Positions 25,011-36,123 of a stretch of DNA of 64,000 nt are shown one piece after another. Location of the stretch: contig NC_133570.1 in the NCBI RefSeq assembly GCF_048773025.1, positions 24,588,001 through 24,652,000 on the forward strand. Reading direction: 5' to 3'. Within the stretch, counting starts at the first letter, position 1, and the number at the start of each line of letters is the position of its first letter. The notes beneath the pieces were generated by a model. That model did no database searches and had not been told where the DNA came from. It was given only the letters and a program-made list of their open reading frames with translations. Position numbers and translations under genes: made by a program. This DNA comes from Camelus bactrianus (taxonomy: Eukaryota; Chordata; Mammalia; Artiodactyla; Camelidae).

Positions 25011-25310
25011 AGAAAGTAACGGGTATTTCTAGGGGCCGGACAAGAAACGCAGTGGGTGTGGCCTGTTCAAGAATCAGAGGGCAGTCTGCCAGGGCTGGAG
25101 GAGAGTGACAAGGGAAGTGTGGTACAGGTAGGATTCAGACAACGTGGGGACCTGACAGGCTGGGATAATGAGCCTGGACGTCCAGTCATCCCTTGGTAAC
25201 CATGGGGCACTGGTTCCAGGACTCCCCACAGACATCAACATCCATGGATGTTGACACCTCTTGTATAAAATGACATAGGACTTGCATAGAACTCATGTAC
25301 ATCCTCCTTT

Positions 25311-25435
25311 CTACTTTTTTTTTATATATACAAACTTTTTTAAATTGAGATATAGTCATTTTACAACATTGTATCAAATTCCAGCATACAGCACAAGTTT
25401 TCAGTTATACATGAATATACACATATATTTGCTGT
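25311..25435 (-). mobile_element. L1 3'UTR end fragment
   Basis: The phrase 'aattgagatatagtcatttt' with 'cagttatacatgaatataca' is the antisense terminal part of an L1 3'UTR. The T run at its left is the complement of the poly(A) tail. Confidence 0.82.
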
Positions 25436-27595
25436 CACTTTCTCTTTCACTGTGTCCTCCTGTGTACTTTAAATTATCTCTAGATTACTCATGGTATCTA
25501 ATACAACATGAATGCTATGTAAGTAGTTGCCAGTGTATGGCAAATTCAAGTGTTGCTTTTTGAAACTTTCTGTTTTTTCCCGAATATTTTCAATCCACAG
25601 TTAGTTGAATCTGCTGGATAGGGAGCCCCTAGATACGGAGAACCCCCAAGCTCCTCCTTCCCACCTCCTAAATTTCCACTGCAAGCACTGAAGGGGTCCA
25701 AACATAGAAGATCCCCATCTACCTGCTGGAAACCCTGAGGAATTCCGTCAGCGTATGTAGCACAGGAGAGAAGGCTTAGGGCCAACTAGTGGGAAAGGAG
25801 GGCCTTCCTGGAGAGGAAGGAGGAAGGACCGCAGTGGAAGCCGTCTCGTACTCTTACTGGAACTAGCTGATAGCAGTGAGGGACGCCGAGGAACTGGGGA
25901 CACGTCACGTAGGGGGCGATCCTGGCCGCCAGGTGCAGGGTTCACATAGCTGGGAACCAGTTTGAAAAATCAAAATAACAAGGAGGGAGAGAGTCTGCCT
26001 CAGACCCGGGATCCTGACAACAGCCACAGCGCCGTGACCCCAGCTAACGCGGCTCCCCTAGTAAGCCAGAAAAAGGAAACTCTGAGCCAAGATATTGCAG
26101 ATTCCATCGCAGCCACATGGATAACTAGATCTCTAACCTGACAAAATGTAACCACCAGAAACAGGAATCTTTCCTTTTCTCTTCCTTTGGACCTTTGGAC
26201 AGGGAGTCACACATCTTTGACGGGAACCACCTTTAATCCAATAAAGAGCTCACTTTTTCAGGAATAAGCATGGAGAAAAAGAGTGGGGTGATGGTTTAAA
26301 GCAGAAGTCAAAGTGGAAGCCCATCTGTGAAATGGTAAAAACATGCTTCTCAATGAATTCGAGTTATGGCAAAAAGAAGGAGGAAGGTTAAGGAAATCTC
26401 TATTAATATCCATTCACCACAGAAGACTAGCCAGCCATAAAAAGACAGCACCTTAAATTAAGAATATTTTTTTTTGGTGATGAAAAACAATGCCTTAATT
26501 TAAAACAAGGCTTGGGCCATCAACAACACGCTGAGAGTTGTTGATGAGGAGAACATAAATCTGCATATAGATATGTAAGTGTTCCAAGTCCACCGCTAGA
26601 AAAAAATTAGTCAATCATGTGTCCAGTTGATTGGGAAATCCCGATAAGTAAATAACTCAAAAGTGGGAAAGACATGGGATTAAATAGTGGTAGTGAGCAA
26701 TGAAATCCAAGATGTTTATACCTATATTTTCTTTGTTAATGTAACAAACTTAAAGCAACTGTCTAAAAAGTAGTAACTGGAGCACACACACAAACACACA
26801 CACACACACACAATTTGGAACAGCAGAGAGGTAAAATATGCTAAATTTTTCATTATTGAGGAACAGGATCTAATATATTATTTCATTTTTGAGACTCTTA
26901 TAGGAATACTGGTCCAATTGCATATAAAGTTATGAACTTAGAGATGATTTATAAAAATTTAGAGAGAATTTTCATTAAGAGGCAATATAGCCTCCAAATC
27001 ACTGAAGAGAAAATTAACAATAAAAAAATTAATTAATCCAGATAATATGGAGTAACACTGACCATATTTACCACCCTACAATAAACCACAAAATGGATAA
27101 AATACATGAAGCAATGATTTTTAAGACACGTGAAAACGATCATCCTCTAGGACCTTGTCCTGACACCTCTATACCAAGGCTGCTAGGCCTCCTACTGACA
27201 CTACCAGGGATGTCCACCAGGAGGTGACATTTCCTTCGCCTGCTCCTACTGCAGAGCCAGTCCTGAGCAGTCCTTTTCCAGGTTTTGGCAGGCAGCTCCC
27301 AGAAGTGCTCTCATGGGCCTTGGTCCCTTTTAGCCACCAGCAAAGGATTCAAGGATGAGCAGTAAGCCTCCTTCCTCATCCAAGACATAGGAACCTATCT
27401 GACTTCTGAGCTGCCCTTCTCTCTTGTCTGCTGTCTGGTACTCTCTGCCTGGCTTCCCGAGTCCCCAGCTTGGGCAGCCTGCACGCTGGCCACAGCCCAT
27501 CAGAATCTGTTCCCCCGCCAAGAGGCCCCACGTGATCGTGAGCAGGGCTCCAGGCCTCTGGAGCAGCGTGGCTTGGACTGCGTCCTGGCCCTGGG
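25436..27595. other. Intergenic stretch, no gene recognised
   Basis: It contains a short (CA)n tract at about 26,785-26,812 and AT-rich DNA from 26,400 to 27,130. No repeat family or exon-like ORF could be assigned. Confidence 0.45.
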
Positions 27596-27599
27596 CTAG

Positions 27600-27685
27600 C
27601 GAGCTTCATGCCCTTGGTTGAGTCAGTTAACATCTCGAAGCTACAGTTTCCTCACCAGTAAAATGAAGACACAATCAATATGGAA
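27600..27685 (+). repeat. MIR SINE fragment
   Basis: The phrase 'ttgagtcagttaacatctcg' followed by 'cagtttcctcaccagtaaaatg' follows the MIR 3' half. Confidence 0.78.
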
Positions 27686-27814
27686 AAAAATCAGAATCTG
27701 AGGGGGACTAAATTTCTGGTGATTGAAGATTATTTTAATTTTGAATTATACAGCAAAGAACATCATACAATTTTTACTACTTCATAATTCTAAAGACAGC
27801 TTCTACTATTAAAA

Positions 27815-28005
27815 CTAATGCATGCAGGTACACACAAATACACGTGCAGACACACTGGCTCTGCTCCACATACATCCCCAAGCGCACACACACATGGAGT
27901 CATGTAACACACACACACTCATAACATACACACAACCACACACATCCTCAGGCGCACACACACACACACATAACATACAGAACCACATACAATCCCAGGC
28001 ATGCG

Positions 28006-28045
<40 letters not shown>

Positions 28046-28095
28046 CATGTACCACACATGTCCCCAGGTGCACACGTGCACACACACACGTCTTA
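27815..28095. repeat. CA-rich microsatellite cluster
   Basis: Interrupted CA tracts fill about 280 bp. The longest pure run spans about 28,011-28,043. Repeated phrases containing 'ccccaggcgcacacac' between CA tracts suggest a higher-order minisatellite. ORFs on both strands here are artefacts of the repeat. Confidence 0.92.
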
Positions 28096-28099
28096 CACA

Positions 28100-30480
28100 C
28101 TTTGGCATTATTCTAAATCAATTTACAATTGAGGGTCACAGCGTCCATTGTTTTATCCACTTAGAAGATCCTGACTTTGGAGCGTGAAGCAGGAGCCCCT
28201 CCTCTCTGGAGATGGTCTTTACCACTTACAGTCTCAGTAGAGCCAACATAACTGCTCTGGACCTTTGGAAGTGCAGTTCCAGAGCATACCTGGGAGCTCA
28301 CATCCTATATATGTAAACATGTTAAGTGCAGTAGGTTCTAAATTCCTGCCTTTACAAATATACATTCATTATAACGGGGAAAGCCAGGTTCAAATTTAGA
28401 ATTCCCAGACACAGGGGAGTCTGGCAAAGAAAGTGAGCCTGTGGGGAGAGCTGATTCCCAGTCTCTGATCACTAGCCAGACCATTTTCTTCCCAATGCTG
28501 GGTCAATCCCATGCCACAAGGGGCCTCGGATGTGCACAGTGGGACACTCAACCTCACGTCTGGGATCTGCTCATACCCTCCATGCAAACAATTGCCCTTT
28601 GGCCTCTCTGTGAGTTCTAGAAATCTGAACTCCAGGGAGAGATGGTGCAGGCACTAGAAATGGGTCAGGGCCTGCTGAGACAGGGCATTTGGGGTCCTGG
28701 GTTTCTAGAGCATGGGGCGGAGCCAATGACCGTGTCCCCTTGGCCCTGCTGACACCACCCCATGGAGGCTGTGGCCAGAGGAAGCATCAGGGCCAGAGGG
28801 ACCCTCTGTAGTGCAGGACCCAGGGTAGCGGGCCCCCTTGCCGGAGTCTAAGGGCAGAAGCCCTAAGAAAAGTTCTGAGGAGGCTGTAAGGTATCTTCAT
28901 TCCCATTAATTAAAAAAAAAAATAAAAGCATACCACAGGCGTGGGTGGGAAGGGTTTTGTTAGAACAAGGGAAGGCACTTGCCAAGGTCTGGCCATAGAG
29001 GCCTGGTGGGTTTGCCAGGTTGATGAGGAACCAAGAGGCCGTTAGTCTCCACTGGGTCTAAACACCTCCTGAATTCCTCCGGGTTACACTGAAATGCAGT
29101 GAGACATGGAACCCTTTTAAGTTGTTAAAATCTTCATGGTGAGCCATTCAACTCTCTCCTCATTCTTGGCTAGGAAAGCACAATAAACACAGGCCAGAAA
29201 CTCATCAGCCTGTTGGTTGGTTCACTATCCGCCTGGTGCTCCCTCTTGTAGGAGCCTTTATCACATCACCCAGGGCTGACCCGGCTCAGGATTATAGCTG
29301 ATTTTCCGCAGGTGGAAAAACTTGCTGGTGACACGAAGCAGGCACGTTAGCCACCTCCCAAACACTAAGGGTCCTCTTGGGAGGAGCCTGCAGACCCCCA
29401 GTCCAGCCTCTACACCACGATGCTCCTTAGTGCCACTCCTGTCTTGCTGCCCTGGCCTCTAGCTCTGGCCAGAACCTCGCTGGATTGTCGATAAATATCA
29501 CCCATACACCACGTCTAGCCTTGGGGTCCAGATGTGACCATGGATCTTATTTTCTTCCCTCAATGGATTGTTTGTTCTTCGTGTAATCGTGTCGGCAGGA
29601 AGGCCAGTACAGCCCTCTTGAGGCCTCCACGAGCCGCCTCTGTGTATAACTGTCTAGTGCCCCAGGGGATCGGGTCAGAAGCCTGGCACTCAGACACGAG
29701 GATGACAGCTGGAGAGACAGGAATCCACTCCTGCTGTGGCTTCTGCTGAGGCTCAATGTGGCCATACAAATGGATCCCACGGGCCCTGACTTCACTTGAC
29801 TCGCTGCAGGGATGCTCCCACACTGCCCCGTTCCCCCCCAGAGACAGAGGGCTTTCTGCTTGTTCCCGAAGGCCCCACCCCTGAGGGGGCACTGGGTCCA
29901 GTGGAGCGTCCAGCCTGGTTCCCTGCCAGCTCTTAGGGCTTTGGTGGGGCCTGGAACATCAACTACCCTCCCCTTAGGGGCCCGTTTGTCCTTTCCAGCC
30001 AACAGACCTAGGTCATAAGCACTTTAACTCACCTGAGGGTGTTTTCCCCACTTCAGGGGCAGTGAGGACGGGGCTTCTTCACACTCCAAGTGCCCCCGAT
30101 CTGGATGCAGACAGTCTGGCTCTCCCCCCAGTACTGCAGGTCCCGGCCACACCTGCTGCTGGTCACAGTCTGTGCTGTGTTCTCTTCCAGGACAAGGGGT
30201 GCACTCTGACCCCTGCCCCGCCCCCACCAGCGGTGGCAGAGGCGGCGGACAGGCAGGTGAGCTGGGGCCTGAGACCGTGCCCGCAGATCAGTGCCCCAGA
30301 GGCCGCTGGTGACTAGAGGGGCCACGGGGCAGAAGGCAGCATGGGATGGGAGGAGGAGGAGGAAGCTTCAGGATAAGGAGATGAAAGGGGGAACGGATAG
30401 CACTGTGAGGACCTCGGCCATGAAAGGGAAGAGAAATCACAGTGACAGCTGGAGCGGTGTCGGCGTTAAAAGCTGCGGGC
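28100..30480. other. Mixed to GC-rich intergenic stretch, no gene recognised
   Basis: ORFs of 70-150 codons overlap on both strands at 29,534-30,325. A 66-bp in-phase exon-like piece occurs at 30,191-30,256. No known domain or repeat was recognised. Confidence 0.4.
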
Positions 30481-31190
30481 TTTTTCATTTAATTTTATTA
30501 ATTACCATTACATATAGTGACATATTTTTATTTGATTAAAGATTAGGTGCCATGTCATATAACAGGATATAGTATGTTGTTATTTATTAAATAATACATA
30601 ATAGTAGATATACTACCATATTATGTTCTGTTTATTTATTATCAGATAGTATATAATACATATGTAGGTTTTTATATACATAATATATAATTCATGCATC
30701 TATAAAATATATAACACATAACAGTGTAGGATTATGATTAATATATTTTATAACAAGATTACATAACAATAATGATGTAATATTACCCATTGTATGTCTT
30801 GGTTCATGACACATTCTCACCTTAGGTGCCTGTCAGAAGTATTTATGTATTAAAATTAATATTTTAAGAAACAGTTGTGAACCTTTCACCCAGCAGCAGA
30901 ACAGGACTATTGACAGTAACATACTGTGTCCTAGCCTGCTCTTGGCCTCTTCTCACAGGAAGTAACCAGCATCCTGAGTCCTGGCTTACCCTTGCCTTGT
31001 GTTACTTTCACACACACAACATTTAAGATCAGTTAAAACAAGTGAACTGCAGGTACATGCAACGAAGTGGATGAATCACACACTCTATGTTAAATTAAAA
31101 AGTAAGCCCTAGAAGGTAGCCGATAGTGTGCTGTGCTTTTAACTGTGTATATATATGTCAACTAAACTCACTGAATTAAGAACAACTACA
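30481..31190. other. AT-rich stretch with possible old LINE DNA
   Basis: The region 30,481-30,790 is dominated by ATA/TTA-rich sequence. From 30,860, phrases such as 'gaacctttcacccagcagca' and 'actattgacagtaacatact' resemble an old L1 3'UTR, but the match is weak. Confidence 0.4.
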
Positions 31191-32665
31191 GCTAGAGTCC
31201 AGGTGGGAGAGGGACAGATAAAAGGTGAGGTGAGCAGGTTTGCTGCAGGTGAGTGAGTTCCTTTCCAGTAACATGCCATTCTCTCTGAAGCAGGAGGCAA
31301 GGCCATCTGCTGGGAGTCAGGGAAGAGTCAGAGGGAAGCTTAGAGGTGTGCAGAGAGCAGAGAATGTTGACACCACTGAGTGATAAGTGGGGAAATGTGC
31401 TCACTAGAGAAACCCTGGAAGATTGCCTGGCAGTGGCAACACGGTGGGCATTGATTTGTAGTCTTAGAAACCTGTGCTGGGAGAGCCTGCTTCCTGCAGG
31501 CTCAGAACAAGTAGAGCTGGGTGAACCGAGATGGAAGTCGGCCTGGTGAGGAACTGGAAAGGTCAAGGGTCAAGGGGGTTTTGTTTGTCATAGACTGTGG
31601 ATGCAGAGATGGAAGGTGGGGAAGTGGAAGTAAGAGGAACGTGGACAGGCAGGAAAGCAGAGGAGTCAGCACTTGATGCCCCAGTGAGGGTGAAGGAGGA
31701 CCAAGGAGGCTGGTTGAGAAGCAGCTGGACGGCTAGAGGTGGGCACTTAAAAGAGAGAGGCTGGACCTGGGGTGGAGACACGCCCGGGTATGAGCCCAGG
31801 GGTAGGGTGGATGGGGGGTGGCTGGCTCAGGCTGACGGAGAAGAAGAACCTAGAATGACCATAGTGGGTGGAGGAGGGAGAATGAACTTTGACGTCTTGA
31901 TGGTAGGAGGCGAGGCAATACAGAGCTGGTGGTCCAGGTGCTCCTGACTGAGGCAGAAGAGCAGGGAGGCCAGGGGTGCAGTCACTGCTAGGAATGGATC
32001 TGGGTTTTCCAGGTGCTCCCATGAGGGGAGGAGCAATCATCTGAAGGGGGAAAGTGAGCACAAGGAGGCCAACCCAGGCTCCTGATCAAACGGGGGTTGT
32101 GAGGGGGCAAAACGTCAACTCCAGAGATGGTGGCCCAGGAAGCAGGGACCACGGGTGAAGTGAGGGGACACTCAGAGAAGAGAAGGAGAAGAGTCTTCTG
32201 GGTGTAGGGGGAAGAGAGGCCACAGGACAAAGGAGCACAGGGGCACAGTGATGAGGATGGACTGGCTCGATGGTGACACTGCAGAGATGGCTGGATCTTT
32301 GCCCTGAGGGCTTAGTTTGGGGGGATACTGGCCTCATGAGGACTCCCCTCTCAGCAGCCTGGACAGACGCTCCTGCTCCTGAGAGCTGTGTGGCCACCAC
32401 TGTTCCAGGAGGGGCTCTGCCTCCATCTTCTATCATACTTCCCTGCCCAGCCCCCGACCGCCAGTGAGGGAGCCTGGGCCTCGCAGCTGCTTCCCGTGGA
32501 GGGACACAGGATCCTTGGAGAAGCAGGCTGATCTTACTTTTCTCCGTAACCCAGGGCCTAGCAAAGCGCCAGCCTATGGGTGGGCCATTCAGAGGCTTGG
32601 ATACTTACTAAATTAACTCAAAGCAGTAGAATAGCAGGGCTGGAGGAAGTGACCACTGAGCTCAC
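31191..32665. other. G-rich intergenic stretch, possible ancient LINE, no gene
   Basis: The plus strand is G/A-rich with phrases like 'ctgcaggtgagtgagttcc' and 'aaggccatctgctgggagtc' that resemble an old interspersed repeat I cannot name. Overlapping antisense proline/serine-rich ORFs show no domain. Confidence 0.35.
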
Positions 32666-32669
32666 AGAG

Positions 32670-32990
32670 TTCACTGCCCACACCCCCATTCTACAGATGA
32701 GGAAACAGAGACCAAGCGGTGAAGCAGCCTTGGCCAAGGTCACGCTGCTCCTTAATGCTGGCCTGTGTCGGGCATGCCAAGTGATGAGCTGCAGTGAAGG
32801 GGCTGAGAGGGGGCTCTGGGGCCAGACAGCTTGGGTTCAAGTCCCAGCTCTGCCATTTACTAGCTGTGTGATTAATGACTGTCCTTCCTGTAAAGTGCCA
32901 CCTCATTGGGTTGTCGTGAACACAGAGTTCCTGGAACAGCAGGACAGAGTTCTGTAAGGGTTTGCTGTTGCTTTGGTTACTATTATTACC
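32670..32990 (+). repeat. Two MIR SINE pieces
   Basis: The first piece (32,670-32,780) has 'ctacagatgaggaaacagag' and 'gccaaggtcacgctgct'. The second (32,810-32,990) has 'gggttcaagtcccagctctg' and 'tttactagctgtgtgatt'. Both read in the plus direction, so these are two elements or a rearranged one. Confidence 0.82.
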
Positions 32991-33326
32991 ACCAAGTGAA
33001 CCCTGAAATGAAGAACAAAGACAGCAAGTATTTTTATTTTAAAGGATTTTAAAATCTGATGATGAACGTTTGATTTAGTCTATTGAAGTCTGCATTTGAC
33101 CCTTATTAACAACTACACAATGGATGACTTTTGAGGGAATGTTGCTTCATGTCTTTAATTCTCACTAACGACATAGGCTATTCAACAGGAAGCAGCTTTT
33201 TTTCCAGGAAGAGGGACAAAAAGTTAACAACATCTCAGTACCTCTCAGTCCCCAGTGAATTGGTTGTGACCTGTCAACCCAACTTTGGGGAAGTGCCCAC
33301 TCCTCCTGGGCTCGCTGCACTGCCCC

Positions 33327-33346
33327 GCGGCCTCCAGGGGGCGCTG
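33327..33346 (+). promoter_or_regulatory. Strong CTCF-like motif
   Basis: 'GCGGCCTCCAGGGGGCGCTG' is very close to the well-known CTCF core (CCNNNAGGGGGCGC type). Sequence match alone predicts possible occupancy. It lies 3 kb from the POFUT2-like fragment. Confidence 0.6.
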
Positions 33347-33349
33347 TAC

Positions 33350-33620
33350 CCTGACATGAATCCAGTCTCTTGGTTCATATCCTTGCTTCAGATCCCTCAA
33401 GGACTGCCCATGCCACAGGGCCCCATCTGTCCCGCCAGCCTCTCCTGCTGGACTCCAGGACACCATCCTGGGTCTCAACCATCCTCTGTTCCTACACCCA
33501 CCACACTACTCTTCACTTTGTCCTTCAAGTGTGGGCTCCTGTGGCTCGCCACCCAGCAGGGGTCTCCCCGTCCTCCACCTCGGGTAACTGCATCATCCTG
33601 CACAGTGCCTAGCGAACCCG
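33350..33620 (+). repeat. Possible L2 LINE fragment
   Basis: The C/T-rich sequence with 'cttgcttcagatccctcaag' and 'ctcttcactttgtccttcaa' has the flavour of sense L2 ORF2/3' DNA. The match is loose. A 212-codon ORF (33,131-33,769) crosses it without a domain. Confidence 0.35.
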
Positions 33621-34387
33621 TGTGGAGGCAGGAAGTATACAGAACAGGTGCTCAGAGGGGCTGCCTTTCCCACTGCAGGGGCCCTGGACAGCTTTCTCCC
33701 GGCTGGTTATTCACAGGCGCTGAAGCTGTGGAATCTCGATCTCACCAATTTAAAGGGCATCATCACTAATTACAAAAGCAATCATTTTTTCAGTAGCAAA
33801 AGGAGAAAAGACTTTGTGCCCCTCACCTCCAACTTTCTTCCTCCGCCTTCAGAGGTTATTCTCACTCTCTAGGCAAGGGTAGAAAGCAACACACAGAATA
33901 TTATTTTTCAACGTTTTCTTTCCCACTCTGAAGATTGCTTTCCCAGAACCAATGAAGGCAAGGATGGTTTGGCTTCCCTGGACTGAGGATTCAGAGGCAC
34001 AGGGGGGAGGGGGTGGGGAGATAATTCAGCATTATTGAAACAGAGACATTAAAAGGTTCTACTCTAAACAGAAAGGAAGCAGGATGCTATAGAAGTGGGA
34101 AACTATAGTTGGAAATGCAATAAGAGTTACAAGGCAATAAACATGAAGATGTAAGAAAGAAAAAGTACATCAAAATACAAAAAGGTGGGAATGGGAGAAG
34201 GTAGCAAGAAAAGATAGATTTTTTCTCTTTCTTTTTTTTTTTCTTCTCATTTTTCTTAGGATGTGTTGGAGTCTACATGATTATCAGTCTAAAGGAAATA
34301 GATATAGTAATGGGTTGGTATACTTGAAAAAAAGGTAACCACAAATGGAAAGCATACAATAGAGTCACACACACACACAAAAAAAAA

Positions 34388-35660
34388 AAAACCCACCAAA
34401 AGAAACAAACTCAAAATGGCTTAAAGACTTAAACATTAGACAAGACGCTATAAACCTCTCAGAAGAAAACATAGGCAAAACATTATTTGACATACATCTC
34501 AGCAATGTTTTCCTAGGGCAATCCACCCAAGCAACAGAAATAAAATACAAAATAAACAAATGGGACCTAATTACACCTATCAGCTTTTTCACAGCAATAG
34601 AAACCATAAGCAAAACAAAAAGACAACCTATGGAATGGGAGAAAATATTTGCAAAAGATGAGACTGAACGTGGCTTAACTTCTAGACTATATAAATAGTT
34701 CATACAACTTAATAAGAAAAAAAATAAACAACCTAATCCAAAAATGGGCAGAACAACTAACCAAGCAATTCTCCAATGAAGATATACAAATGGCCAATAG
34801 GAATATGAAAAAAAGTTTCAATATTGCTAATTATCATAGAAATGCAAATCAAAACTACAATAAGTTATCATCTCACACTCATCAGAGTGGCCACCATTCA
34901 AACATCCACAAACCACAAATGCTGGAGAGGATATGGAGAAAAGGGAACCCTCCTACATTTTTGGTGGGAATGTAGTTTGGTGCAGCCACTGTGGAAAACA
35001 GAATGGAGATTCCTCAAAAGACTAAAAAAAGACTTATCATTTGATGCAGCAATCCCACTCCTGGGCATATATCCAGAGGGAACCTTAATTCCAAAAGATA
35101 CCTGCACCCCAATGTTCACAGCAGCATTGTTTACAATGGCCAAGACATAGAAGCAAACTAAACGCCCACTGACAGATGACTGGATAAAGATGTAGTATTT
35201 AGATATAAAAGAATATTACTCAGTCATAACAAAGAAGGAAATAATGCCATTTACAGCAACATGGATGGACCTGGAGATTATCACACTAAAGTGAAATAAC
35301 TCAGACAGAGGTAGACAAGTATCATATGATATCACTTATATGTGGAATTTTTAAAAATACAAATGAACTTATTTACAAAACAAAAAGACTCACAGACTTA
35401 GAAAACTAACTTAGGAGTTTGGGATTAATAATTACAAACTACTATATGTAAAATAGATAAACAACAAGGATTCACTGCAGAACACGGGGGAAAATATTTA
35501 GTATCTTGCAACCTATAATGGAAAAAAACCTGAAAAAGAATAGGCTATGTATATGTACAACTGAATCACTATGCTGTATACCTGAAACTAACAAAACAGC
35601 TGTATATCTGAAACTAACAAAACATTGTAAATCAACCACATTTCAATTAAAAAAAAGGTA
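34388..35660 (+). mobile_element. L1 LINE, 3' 1.3 kb (ORF2 C-terminus and 3'UTR)
   Basis: The ORF2p C-terminus is readable for over 100 codons (34,824-35,150). It includes [19 protein letters not shown], the [17 protein letters not shown] segment and [18 protein letters not shown]. It continues into 3'UTR and ends in an A-rich tail at about 35,645. It is 5'-truncated with stops and shifts outside that segment. It is the best preserved L1 here and therefore probably the youngest. Confidence 0.93.
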
Positions 35661-36123
35661 AGCTCTAAATACCTTTATTCAAAGAAAATCTTCAACACTT
35701 ACCTCTTACAGAAAGTAAAATGGGAAGCTTGAGCAGGACCAAATTACACTGAATGAGAGGTTACATACCTTCTCCAGCACGTGGCCCATGCTACACACAC
35801 ATCGTGTTTTCCTTCAGGTAAGAATGGCCCTTACTGCCCAGGGAGCGAGTCTTGCTGGGACAAGGCCTCTGTGGCAGTGGCCTTCTTGTCACCGCTCCAT
35901 CTCACCAGGAGGCCAGGGTTTTCAGAGGGGAGGGAACACAGAGCTCATATACTTCAGATCTATTTCCTGAGAAAAACTATGGAAAGACCAAATTCACCTG
36001 CAGTGAGGGAAACATGAGCAGGGCCCCTAAGCAGACGGACAAGCCCGAAGCAAGACGGCCCGATGTTCACATCGGAACCAGAACAACAACCGTCTGGCCC
36101 CAGTTAAACGATCATCATCTCAC

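Noticed and set aside
33131-33769. 212-codon ORF, longest in the window
   Set aside because: It has no recognised domain, a low-complexity Pro/Ser composition, partial overlap with a likely L2 fragment, and no exon borders.
34824-35150. Possible protein gene
   Set aside because: The peptide is L1 ORF2p C-terminus. The element is truncated and dead.
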